Source of the DNA: JBBRLA01 sp038231615
GTDB taxonomy: Bacteria > Myxococcota_A > Polyangia > Palsa-1104 > JAEUJZ01
Direction of reading: 5' to 3'
Length of the DNA stretch: 14,366 nucleotides
Assembly: GCA_038231615.1 (NCBI GenBank)
Contig: JBBRLA010000146.1
Span: forward strand, 1 to 14,366
Each line of letters begins with the position of its first letter. Position 1 is the first letter of the stretch. The notes beneath the pieces are model-generated. The model saw only the letters and a list, made by a program, of their open reading frames with translations. It was not told where the DNA came from and made no database searches. Below, piece after piece: positions 1-9,020 of this stretch. The translations under genes were made by a program, and so were the position numbers.

Positions 1-61
1 ACGCCTGCGGCGCTTCGCGATCGTTGAACCGCGACGCCTGCGGCGCTTCGCGATCGTTGAA
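1..61. repeat. 33-bp-period direct repeat, two copies of a 28-bp unit
   Basis: The 28 bases at 1-28 recur identically at 34-61, separated by five bases (29-33). The first copy starts exactly at the window edge, so the array may continue leftward. The core GCTTCGCGATCG occurs at 12-23 and 45-56, and again alone at 320-331 between the tRNA and the glycosyltransferase gene. A 17-base extension of the core (GCGGCGCTTCGCGATCG) is found in reverse complement at 10371-10387 inside the pseudokinase gene. No open reading frame uses the repeat here. It may be part of a dispersed intergenic repeat family; its function is unknown. Confidence 0.8.
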
Positions 62-66
62 AGGGC

Positions 67-96
67 TTGACCCGGGGACGAGGCATCGCTTAGGTT
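67..96 (+). promoter_or_regulatory. Probable sigma-70-type promoter of tRNA-Phe
   Basis: TTGACC (67-72, five of six to the -35 consensus) is followed after 18 bases by TAGGTT (91-96), which keeps the key first, second and last bases of a -10 box. This predicts a start near 103, about 18 bases before the mature tRNA. The second copy of the direct repeat ends only 5 bases upstream of the -35 box. The -10 box is weak, so this is a moderate call. Confidence 0.45.
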
Positions 97-120
97 ACGG
101 TCCATCAAGCAGGCAATTTT

Positions 121-193
121 GCTCGGGTAGCTCAGTTGGTAGAGCAGCGGATTGAAAATCCGCGTGTCGATGGTTCAATTCCGTCCCCGAGCA
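121..193 (+). tRNA. tRNA-Phe (GAA anticodon)
   Basis: A complete cloverleaf can be drawn. The acceptor stem is GCTCGGG (121-127) with CCCGAGC (186-192) and discriminator A193. The D stem is GCTC (130-133) with GAGC (142-145). The anticodon stem is GCGGA (147-151) with TCCGC (159-163), enclosing the loop TTGAAAA with anticodon GAA at 154-156. The T stem is GATGG (169-173) with CCGTC (181-185), containing one T-G pair, and the T loop is TTCAATT. The 3' CCA is not encoded. No integrase or duplicated 3' end is present, so there is no sign that the gene has served as an attachment site in this window. Confidence 0.97.
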
Positions 194-387
194 CAATTTG
201 ATCATCCAACCTTCGGCAATCTTACGCTGACCATGAGCGCGGCGCTTACCTCTCGTGGACAACGGCTTCGATTACAAAATCCAGATCTTCTTTACCTGCC
301 CTGATCGCGGGACCTAGGAGCTTCGCGATCGCTGGGCGATGCAACGTCTGCTCCCCTAGCCCACCTATTCCCTGTGGCCTTGAGCCT

Positions 388-442
388 GCCTGCGGTATAT
401 TGCCTTTCGTTCGTCTTGGTGACGATCATCACAACCGCAGGC
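388..442 (+). promoter_or_regulatory. Leader inverted repeat with CRP/FNR-like dyad before the glycosyltransferase
   Basis: GCCTGCGGT (388-396) and ACCGCAGGC (434-442) are perfect 9-bp inverted repeats that end four bases before the AGGAG ribosome-binding site (446-450). Inside them, GGTGA-N6-TCACA (418-433) matches the CRP-type TGTGA-N6-TCACA site at nine of ten positions. TATATT at 396-401 could serve as a -10 box, but no good -35 box lies 17 bases upstream. If transcription starts just after this -10 box, the dyad lies in the leader, where a bound regulator would block elongation, and the RNA stem could affect translation. These functions are inferred; only the symmetry is seen. Confidence 0.4.
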
Positions 443-457
443 AAAAGGAGCTCCGGC

Positions 458-1744
458 ATGGCCCGCCGCCGCAAAGTGTTGTTGTTCGCCGACGGAGGTT
501 TCCTGGCTCACACGACCAGGGCCCTTGAGGTCGGGCGCGCGATATCAAGAGCCTACGATCACGAAGTCGTGTTCTGTTGTTCGGGGCCCTACGCCCACCT
601 GATGGCGGACGCCGGCTTCGCGGTGCACCCGATCTTCACCGTTGATCGCGAGGTTACCCTGAAACTGGCGCAGCGCGCCGGGCTGGTCAGCCTGCGTTGG
701 TGGCAGGAGGTCGCCGAGGAGTCCGTCGCCTCGGACCTCGCTGCCCTGAAAACGTTGCGCCCGGACATTGTCGTGGGCGACCTGCGCATGTCGCTCTCGA
801 CCAGCGCGCGGCACGCCCAGATCCCGTACATCTCGATCACCAACGCCGCCTGGACCAGCCGCTACAGCGAGCGCATTCACGTCCCAGAGGGGCACCTGTC
901 GACCCGCATCCTGGGGCGCAAGCTTTCCGACGCCATCTTCCCCAAGATAAAGCGGCTCCTGGTGTGGTACTGGGCCCGCGGCTACGACGCCGTGCGCAAG
1001 CGCCTGAACCTGCCGGCGCTGGACTCCCTGCACGAGCTGGTCGAAGGGGACGTGACCCTCCTGGCCGACGTGCCTGAGTACTTCCCCATCACCGACTCGC
1101 CGCTGCGCTATCGCTACGTCGGGCCGATCCTGTGGCGGGCGTCCCTTCCGCGGCCCGAATGGCTCTCGCGGATCTCCCGCAACCGGCCCACCCTCTACTT
1201 CACCATGGGGTCCACCGGCGACGCCCGCTTCTTCGCCGAGGCGGTCAAGGTCTTCGGCGGCAGCGAGTACCAGATCCTTATCACCACCGGCGGCCTCCGC
1301 GTGGATCTGAACCCCATCCCCGACAACATCTTCGTCGAGGAGTTCGCCGACGGCGACGCCCTGATGGCGGTCTCGGACCTGGTGGTCTCCCATGGCGGCA
1401 ACGGGACCATCTATCAGGCGCTGTCCCACGGCGTGCCGCTCATTGGCTTTCCGACGATGTTCGACCAAGAGATCAACCTCCAGCGGGTCGAGGCCTTGGG
1501 CTGCGGCCTGCGCATGAGCAGGAAGCTGTGCACCGCCGATCACCTGCGCGACGCAGTGGAGCGGGTGCTGGCGGACGAGTCCTTCCGAAAGTCCACCGCC
1601 CGCATGCAGCGGCGCATCGCTTACCTTGATGGTCCACGGCGGGCGGCGGTGCACATCAATCACCTCCTGTGCAGCGGAAAGGTGGATGACTGCCCCGACG
1701 AAGTGACCCACTCGGTGCGGACGCTCGCCGGCAGCCAGGCATAG
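458..1744 (+). CDS. GT-B (GT1/MGT-like) glycosyltransferase
   Basis: This 428-aa protein looks like a cytoplasmic nucleotide-sugar-dependent glycosyltransferase of the UGT/MGT type. The N-terminal Rossmann lobe starts KVLLFADGGFLAHTTRA (6-22), where the glycine-rich turn and His are typical of the acceptor lobe. The C-terminal donor lobe carries SHGGNGT (311-317), then GVPLIGFP and FDQEIN (335-340), corresponding to the HxGxxS/T and D/E-Q donor-binding region of GT1 enzymes. ATG 458 is chosen because AGGAG lies seven bases upstream and the Rossmann strand begins just after it; an in-frame GTG at 374 would add 28 residues that include the leader stem-loop. The stop lies four bases before the acyltransferase start, so the two genes are probably translationally coupled. 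Acceptor and sugar are unknown. There is no signal peptide; basic and aromatic stretches around 163-182 could help membrane association. Confidence 0.88.
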   Translation: MARRRKVLLFADGGFLAHTTRALEVGRAISRAYDHEVVFCCSGPYAHLMADAGFAVHPIFTVDREVTLKLAQRAGLVSLRWWQEVAEESVASDLAALKTLRPDIVVGDLRMSLSTSARHAQIPYISITNAAWTSRYSERIHVPEGHLSTRILGRKLSDAIFPKIKRLLVWYWARGYDAVRKRLNLPALDSLHELVEGDVTLLADVPEYFPITDSPLRYRYVGPILWRASLPRPEWLSRISRNRPTLYFTMGSTGDARFFAEAVKVFGGSEYQILITTGGLRVDLNPIPDNIFVEEFADGDALMAVSDLVVSHGGNGTIYQALSHGVPLIGFPTMFDQEINLQRVEALGCGLRMSRKLCTADHLRDAVERVLADESFRKSTARMQRRIAYLDGPRRAAVHINHLLCSGKVDDCPDEVTHSVRTLAGSQA

Positions 1745-1748
1745 CGGA

Positions 1749-2543
1749 ATGGCCGCGCCCGACTCCCTGGCCATCCCGCCCGTCGATCGGGTCGATCGGG
1801 TTCCCCTGGGCGAGCGCTGGCTCCTCGACGGCTTCGAGGTCATCCCCCCTGCCGGGGGGTACGTGCTCCTGTTCATCGACATGAGCAAGGCCCGACAGAC
1901 GCTGGCGGCGTTGCGCCAGCGGGGCCTTCCGGCAACCTATACGCACCTGATCGTCCGTGCCACCGCGCTGGCCCTTTTGCGCCACCCAGAAACCCACCAG
2001 CTGGTCTGCAACTACCGGCGCAACGTTCCCGGGCAGGTCGACATCGGCCTGTCGGTGGCGGGCCAGACCAGCTACGCCCCGGTGTTCATCATTCCGGGCG
2101 CCGATCGGATGCCCCTGCGCGAACTGGTCCCGTTCGTGGTGGAGGGAGTCAAGGCGACGAGGCTGAAGGAGGGCAAGGATCTCGCGGGCCTGCGCCGGCA
2201 GGGGTGGCTGATCCCCTTCGGCTTCATCCGGCGCTTCATCCTGCGGCAACTCCAGAAGTCGTTCTGGTTTCGCCGCAAGCTCGCCGGCACATTTCAGGTC
2301 TCCTGCATGAGCAGCATCGACTCGGTGGTGCCCTTTTCCTTCTATTCGGGGGGCGCGCTTGGGGCGGGACGGGTGGCCGATCGGGTGATCGCCGTGGACG
2401 GAGCGCCTGCCGTCCGGCCGACGATGTGCGTGACCGTGACCATCAACCACCAGAGCATTGACGGGCGCCTGGCCGGCGTCCTGGTCAATGGGGTAAAGGA
2501 CATTCTGGAAGGAGACGAACTCCTGGCCGAGGCTGGCGCCTAG
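1749..2543 (+). CDS. Stand-alone E2/CAT-fold acyltransferase, no lipoyl domain
   Basis: This 264-aa protein matches the catalytic domain of 2-oxoacid dehydrogenase E2 acyltransferases (chloramphenicol acetyltransferase fold). Family-like features are the N-terminal helix-strand region with ATALALLRHPE (71-81), GTFQVS (180-185, cf. GTFTIS), the stretch around GALGAGRVADRV (202-213), and the active-site motif NHQSIDG (233-239), with H234 and D238 matching the catalytic HxxxDG. It lacks the lipoyl and E1/E3-binding domains of true E2 subunits, and no E1 or E3 gene is nearby. Residues 143-180 form an insertion rich in Trp, Phe and Arg that ordinary E2 domains lack. It starts four bases after the glycosyltransferase without a clear ribosome-binding site, suggesting coupling. 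A role in acylating the glycosyltransferase product is inferred. A GC-rich hairpin (1844-1859) lies early in the gene. Confidence 0.85.
   Translation: MAAPDSLAIPPVDRVDRVPLGERWLLDGFEVIPPAGGYVLLFIDMSKARQTLAALRQRGLPATYTHLIVRATALALLRHPETHQLVCNYRRNVPGQVDIGLSVAGQTSYAPVFIIPGADRMPLRELVPFVVEGVKATRLKEGKDLAGLRRQGWLIPFGFIRRFILRQLQKSFWFRRKLAGTFQVSCMSSIDSVVPFSFYSGGALGAGRVADRVIAVDGAPAVRPTMCVTVTINHQSIDGRLAGVLVNGVKDILEGDELLAEAGA
1844..1859 (+). other. GC hairpin inside the acyltransferase gene
   Basis: Six C (1844-1849), a four-base loop TGCC and six G (1854-1859) form a perfect 6-bp all-GC stem about 95 bases into the gene. It encodes part of IPPAGGY and may simply reflect codon use. It has no U tract, so it is not a terminator. 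Slowing of ribosomes or polymerase is possible but not shown. Confidence 0.35.
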
Positions 2544-2643
2544 ATTCTAGCGGCCCCCGGCGCCCGCCGTCTGGAGATGTTCCGCAGCCATGGGCTAAAG
2601 CCCCACCGGCACATCCACCGAAGACCCGGATGGAGGTGCTCAC

Positions 2644-3231
2644 ATGTCCGGTCTTCGCGCCGCTCTCGTTCTGCTTCCCTTTTGCACCATGCCGATCCTC
2701 GGGTGCCACAGCAACCTTTCGTGGGTGCCGGATGGCAACGGGCACGTCATGGCCTTCCATCATCAGCCGGTGAAACTCCCGGGCCTTGAATATCTCTCCC
2801 TGGGCAGCCCCCAGGGGGAGGTCCTCTCCGCCCTGCGCAACCACGGCTTCGAGTGCGACTCAGAGGCCTCCACCAGCCGCACCCAGGCGTGCATCCGCGC
2901 CCCGGGAGAACAGGACCCCAAAGGGGGGGAAATCGTCCTGGAATTCGAACACATGCTCCTTTCCGGCGTGCAGGCCCAGTTGCAGCCTGCTGGCGACGAG
3001 ACCGGGAAGCTGTCCGCACTCCGGTACGGCGAACTTTTGGCCCTGTGGACCCGGGCCTATGGCCGCCCGGTCGAGGCTCGGCGCGCCGGCATCACTGCCG
3101 CCCGCTACACCCTGCACAACGGCACTGCCCTCCTTTTGGTCCGCTACGATCAGGAGCCCACCCTGCTCGCCGAGCACCTCCAGGTGCAGCACGATCAGCC
3201 GCAGATCCCCGGAATGAGAGAATCCCCCTAA
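2644..3231 (+). CDS. Small lipoprotein of unknown function
   Basis: This 195-aa protein starts with a short basic n-region and a hydrophobic stretch ending in ILGC, a lipobox with the acylated Cys at 21, so it is predicted to be exported and lipidated. GGAGG (2632-2636) lies seven bases before the ATG. The mature part has a GSPQGEVLSALRNHGFEC segment (54-71), which loosely recalls the 'G..x.EV...L' turn-helix of SmpA/BamE-like lipoproteins, and two further cysteines (71 and 83) that could form a disulfide. I do not recognise the family with confidence. It lies 100 bases downstream of the acyltransferase on the same strand, so it may share the transcript and act on the envelope, but it could also be independent. 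A run of seven G lies within the gene near 2923-2929. Confidence 0.8.
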   Translation: MSGLRAALVLLPFCTMPILGCHSNLSWVPDGNGHVMAFHHQPVKLPGLEYLSLGSPQGEVLSALRNHGFECDSEASTSRTQACIRAPGEQDPKGGEIVLEFEHMLLSGVQAQLQPAGDETGKLSALRYGELLALWTRAYGRPVEARRAGITAARYTLHNGTALLLVRYDQEPTLLAEHLQVQHDQPQIPGMRESP

Positions 3232-3248
3232 AACCTGCATTTCAGCAG

Positions 3249-3277
3249 TTGACACGGGCCCTTCGGTGCCGATGTCA
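3249..3277 (+). promoter_or_regulatory. Possible promoter of the HDOD/receiver gene pair
   Basis: A perfect TTGACA (3249-3254) sits 55 bases upstream of the HDOD start codon. With a 17-base spacer the -10 position is ATGTCA (3272-3277), a poor match, so the site may need an activator. The spacer contains an imperfect hairpin with a cUUCGg tetraloop (3257-3270), and ACACGGGC is directly repeated at 3252-3259 and 3277-3284, which could be a regulator's paired half-sites. Only the -35 box is convincing. Confidence 0.3.
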
Positions 3278-3303
3278 CACGGGCATTAGAACGGAGCGTC
3301 GAG

Positions 3304-4704
3304 ATGCCCACTGCGCCCCCCTTTGAAAGAACTGAACGACCCATCGATTTTGCCCCCGCCCCTCTGGGGCCGGTCGGGACCTGGCTGGCCGCCCTGATCC
3401 GCGCGTCCAGCGAGTTGCTCGACGCCTACGTGATCGGTGGACGCCCAATCAGGGAAAAGCTGCACCCGAACGTCGAACCCGAGTTGATCATCACCTGCAC
3501 CTTCCGCGGCACGACCTGCGGCGAGCTGCGCTGCTGGCTCGATCGCCTGCTGGCCGTCGGCGTGGCCGAGGGCATGTGGAACGAGACCGCCGACTCCCTG
3601 ACCGCGGATCAAGTGAGCGACGCCGCCCGCGAGCTGTGCGGGCAGATCATCGGCTACGCCGCCGGGGAAGTCAGCGCCCACTTCCCCGGGGTGCTCTTCG
3701 ATCCGCCTCGCCTCTACCAGATGGCCCCCGGGGCCACCGCCGGCGACTTGGGCCTCGTGGCCCTGCGCGGGGGAGATCGGGCGGTGGTCCCCAGCCGCCT
3801 CGGCTCGTTGTGCTGGGAGGTCAGCGAGATCACCCTGGGCCCCGACGGGGCCCCCCCCCTTCCGCAACACGCCATCACCGTCCGCGATCGCATCCGCACG
3901 CTCCGCGACACCGATCTCCAACTGCTCCAGGCCGTCCGGGTGCTCGGCGTGGACGATGGCGCCGAGAACGCTTTCGAGCAGCTCGTACGCGCCGTCGGCA
4001 GCGATCCGGCGCTCACCGCCCGGGTGCTGCGGCGGGTGAACTCGGCCCTGCAACGGCCTCGCGGGCGGCGCGTCCAGACCCTGCCGCAGGCCCTCCTGTA
4101 CATCGGCACCCGGGCGGCCAAGAACATCGTCGTCTCGGCGCTGCTCTCGCAACCCCTGGGGGCCCCTCACCCGGCGCGGGTCTCGGTGGTGAACCATTCC
4201 ATCCAGGTGGCCTTGCTGTGCCGTCACCTGGGCACTCTGTGCCGGGTCGACCCCGACGAGTGCTACCTTCTCGGCCTGCTGCATGACCTCGGCCGCCTGG
4301 TCCTCGACCGCCTCTACCCCGACGAGCTGGGCGATCCGGTGGAGACCGAGGAGGAGCTGCTGAAAAAGGAGGTCTACCGGCTCGGCATCACCCACACCGA
4401 GGCCGGCGCCATCGTCGCCATGGCCTGGCGCTTCCCCGACACCGTGCGCCTGGCCATGACCGCCCACCACGACGGGGAGTTCATCGGACAACTGGGCCTT
4501 CCCCAAGAGCAGGCCACCCTGATTCAGATCGTCGCCCAGGCGGATCGGGTGATCGAGCGTCTGGATCGCGCGGAACCCGCCAACGCCGAAGCCGCTTGCG
4601 CCGAGGCCGATCTCATCTTGAAAAAGGAGTCCGGCGCCGTCCATCGCTGCCTCCTTCTGGTCCAGGACCAAACGACGGAGGAGCAACATGGCGATACCCT
4701 CTAA
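3304..4704 (+). CDS. CheX-like domain fused to an HDOD domain
   Basis: This 466-aa cytoplasmic signalling protein has two parts. Residues about 30-170 resemble the CheC/CheX fold, with SDAARELCGQIIGYAAGEV (105-123) corresponding to the family's conserved helix. The usual catalytic E-x-x-N reads E110-L-C-G113, so the Asn of CheX phosphatases appears to be missing. Residues about 195-420 form an HDOD domain: paired Leu/Ala-rich helices, NHS (297-299) and LLHDLGRL (325-332), with H327-D328 in the HD position. HDOD proteins usually act as signalling or scaffold modules, often without hydrolase activity. GGAG (3293-3296) lies seven bases before the ATG. The last 17 bases overlap the receiver gene, so the two products are probably made in step and may bind each other. 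A C9 tract (3851-3859) falls in the linker between the domains. Confidence 0.82.
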   Translation: MPTAPPFERTERPIDFAPAPLGPVGTWLAALIRASSELLDAYVIGGRPIREKLHPNVEPELIITCTFRGTTCGELRCWLDRLLAVGVAEGMWNETADSLTADQVSDAARELCGQIIGYAAGEVSAHFPGVLFDPPRLYQMAPGATAGDLGLVALRGGDRAVVPSRLGSLCWEVSEITLGPDGAPPLPQHAITVRDRIRTLRDTDLQLLQAVRVLGVDDGAENAFEQLVRAVGSDPALTARVLRRVNSALQRPRGRRVQTLPQALLYIGTRAAKNIVVSALLSQPLGAPHPARVSVVNHSIQVALLCRHLGTLCRVDPDECYLLGLLHDLGRLVLDRLYPDELGDPVETEEELLKKEVYRLGITHTEAGAIVAMAWRFPDTVRLAMTAHHDGEFIGQLGLPQEQATLIQIVAQADRVIERLDRAEPANAEAACAEADLILKKESGAVHRCLLLVQDQTTEEQHGDTL

Positions 4705-5119
4705 CCTCCGGGCGGTCATCGCCGACGATGCCGCCGTCACCCGCCGCCTGCTCGTGCGCCTCCTTGGCGAGCTGGGCGTGCAGATCGTCGGCCAGGCGGA
4801 AAATGGCGTCGAGGCGGTACAGCGCTGCCTGACCCTCGACCCGGATCTCCTGGTCTCCGATCTGGTCATGCCCAAGCTCACCGGGGTCGACGTGATCCGC
4901 CTGGTCAAGACCAAGCTTTCGGTGCGCATCATCATCGTCACCTCCCACTGCGACAAGGGCATGCACGCGCGCTGCCTGGCCATCGGCGCCGACAGCGTCC
5001 TCATCAAACCCGTCGGCATCGAGGAACTCCGGCACACCCTTTTGGCCCTCTTCCGCGAACCGCGGCCCTCCTCGTCTCCCGGGGGCCCCATGAACCCCGG
5101 CGACCCCCACCAGCCCTGA
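4688..5119 (+). CDS. Single-domain CheY-like response regulator
   Basis: This 143-aa receiver protein has all the phosphorylation residues: acidic pair D13-D14, phosphoacceptor D58 in LLVSDLVMPKLTG, T85 in IIVTS, and K107 in LIKPV. No output domain follows; the last 20 or so residues are a Pro/Gly-rich tail. It therefore acts by protein contact, like CheY, not by binding DNA. The start codon lies inside the end of the HDOD gene, preceded by GGAGGAG, and the overlap suggests the CheX-like/HDOD protein is its partner. The CheX-like domain could recognise the phosphorylated receiver even without phosphatase activity. The cognate histidine kinase is not in the window. The stop lies three bases from the end of the convergent FliJ-like gene, leaving no room for a terminator between them. 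Confidence 0.93.
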   Translation: MAIPSNLRAVIADDAAVTRRLLVRLLGELGVQIVGQAENGVEAVQRCLTLDPDLLVSDLVMPKLTGVDVIRLVKTKLSVRIIIVTSHCDKGMHARCLAIGADSVLIKPVGIEELRHTLLALFREPRPSSSPGGPMNPGDPHQP

Positions 5120-5122
5120 TCC

Positions 5123-5602
5123 TTACCGCGAACGGCGGGCCATCTCGTCCTCCAGCGCCGCCGCCCGACGGGCGCGGAACCGAAGTCGGTCTCGCCGCTC
5201 GTTCTGCTCGTGCCGCTCCGCCGCCTCACGCCGGGAGATCGACAGCATCCACAGCTCTCGCAGCCCCTCCGCCTGGCGCACCTTCAGGGCCAGCCGCTTC
5301 CCCCCCTCGGCGGCCTCGGCGCGGGCGGCGGTCAGCTCCTCCCGGTGCCGCCGCAGCGACTCACACGCCCCGAAAAGCGCCGATGCCGTCTGCCTCCCCG
5401 TCTTCATCACCCGCCCCGAAAGGACAGCCAGAAGCCCCCGCTCCGCCGCCAGCACCCATTGCGCGGTCCGGGCCGCCTGCCCCCGGGCCAGTTCCAACTC
5501 TGCCTTGGCCCCATGAAAGCGCCGCCGCGCCTCCCGCTCCGCCGATCGGCGCAGGTTCAGGATCAGCGCCACCACCTGGGGCGTCGGTCTTCGTTCGGGC
5601 AT
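5123..5602 (-). CDS. FliJ/YscO-like coiled-coil protein
   Basis: This 159-aa highly charged protein is rich in Arg, Ala, Glu and Leu and is predicted to be almost entirely helical, with coiled-coil heptads over about residues 15-150. There is no signal peptide or membrane segment. Its length, N-terminal LILNLRRSAEREARRR-type start and C-terminal ALEDEMARR recall FliJ and YscO, the central stalk proteins of flagellar and injectisome type III export ATPases, but such helical hairpins are easily mimicked by other coiled coils. No other flagellar or type III gene is in the window. The ATG at 5600-5602 is preceded by the G-rich GGCGGGTC, a weak ribosome-binding site. The gene runs divergently from the Ser/Thr kinase and converges on the receiver gene. 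Confidence 0.7.
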   Translation of the reverse strand: MPERRPTPQVVALILNLRRSAEREARRRFHGAKAELELARGQAARTAQWVLAAERGLLAVLSGRVMKTGRQTASALFGACESLRRHREELTAARAEAAEGGKRLALKVRQAEGLRELWMLSISRREAAERHEQNERRDRLRFRARRAAALEDEMARRSR

Positions 5603-5813
5603 GACCCGCCATCAGCATGGCGCGACTAGGGAACCGCCGCAATCTTCCTTTCGGGGCGGCTGCTCCACGTCGGCGCTAGCCGGCGGTTGCTTTCCGGTCG
5701 GTCCGCGCGATAGGCTGCCGATCGTGTCTTCCTCTCGGCCTCCGTCGGGCCGCCTTCCACTCGGACCGACTGCGGTTGCGCGGGCGAAAGTCCGGGAGTT
5801 CCCGCAGGGCCCC
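5603..5813. promoter_or_regulatory. 211-base divergent intergenic region
   Basis: This stretch separates the minus-strand FliJ-like gene from the plus-strand kinase and must hold any promoters for both. I see no convincing -35/-10 or sigma-54 pair. The plus-strand reading frame stays open back to 5601, but the extra 71 residues are Ser/Pro/Arg-rich, with no kinase-like sequence, and are probably untranslated. Confidence 0.4.
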
Positions 5814-7472
<1,659 letters not shown>

Positions 7473-7501
7473 TTCTCAAGTCGCCTACCCTGGGCTATAC
7501 T
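7473..7501 (+). promoter_or_regulatory. Sigma-70-type promoter of the FHA activator gene
   Basis: TTCTCA (7473-7478, four of six) and TATACT (7496-7501, five of six) are spaced by 17 bases and begin directly after the kinase stop codon. The predicted start near 7508 gives a leader of about 27 bases. An A8 tract (7524-7531) lies three bases before the ATG in place of a purine-rich Shine-Dalgarno site. The activator could therefore be made independently of the kinase. Confidence 0.5.
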
Positions 7502-7534
7502 CCGCCGGACGGACGCCTCGACGAAAAAAAACTG

Positions 7535-8893
<1,359 letters not shown>

Positions 8894-8905
8894 TAAATTA
8901 GGGCT

Positions 8906-8930
8906 TGCCTCTCCCGCTTGCGGAGAGGCA
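8906..8930. terminator. Hairpin between convergent genes, possible bidirectional terminator
   Basis: TGCCTCTCC (8906-8914) and GGAGAGGCA (8922-8930) form a perfect 9-bp stem with a seven-base loop, 12 bases after the FHA activator stop and 90 bases past the end of the convergent pseudokinase gene. Neither side has a canonical T run; the minus-strand side continues into AT-rich sequence (CCCTAATTTATTA). Its location between convergent genes supports termination or 3'-end protection. Confidence 0.5.
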
Positions 8931-9020
8931 GCGCCAGTTCAAGAAAATCTGCGACGACGACGTAGCGCGGTGAGGGTTGACGGTTGTCAGTCTCTGACTG
9001 CCAGGGGATCGGGAAGCGGT

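Noticed and set aside
1..61. CRISPR array
   Set aside because: The gap between the two repeat copies is only five bases, far shorter than a spacer, and there are no cas genes.
121..193. tRNA-Phe as an integration site of a mobile element
   Set aside because: No integrase and no repeat of the tRNA 3' end is found in the window.
375..390. Sigma-54-like GG-N10-GC pair (TGGC...TGCC) before the glycosyltransferase
   Set aside because: Only the minimal GG and GC are matched; the flanking consensus bases are poor, and such pairs are frequent by chance in GC-rich DNA.
374..457. GTG start 28 residues upstream for the glycosyltransferase
   Set aside because: ATG 458 has AGGAG at seven bases and begins at the Rossmann strand; the upstream stretch coincides with regulatory symmetry.
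545..1888. 447-aa minus-strand open frame across the glycosyltransferase
   Set aside because: It is a shadow in high-GC DNA; the plus-strand frame carries recognisable GT-B motifs and a good ribosome-binding site.
2592..2603. GGGCTAAAGCCC palindrome as a terminator after the acyltransferase
   Set aside because: The stem is only four or five pairs and no T run follows.
3286..5229. 647-aa minus-strand open frame opposite the HDOD and receiver genes
   Set aside because: It is the antisense shadow of two genes with clear domain motifs and has only low-complexity Gly/Arg/Asp/His-rich sequence.
5601..5813. In-frame ATG at 5601 extending the kinase by 71 residues
   Set aside because: It overlaps the start codon of the divergent gene, lacks a ribosome-binding site and adds no kinase sequence.
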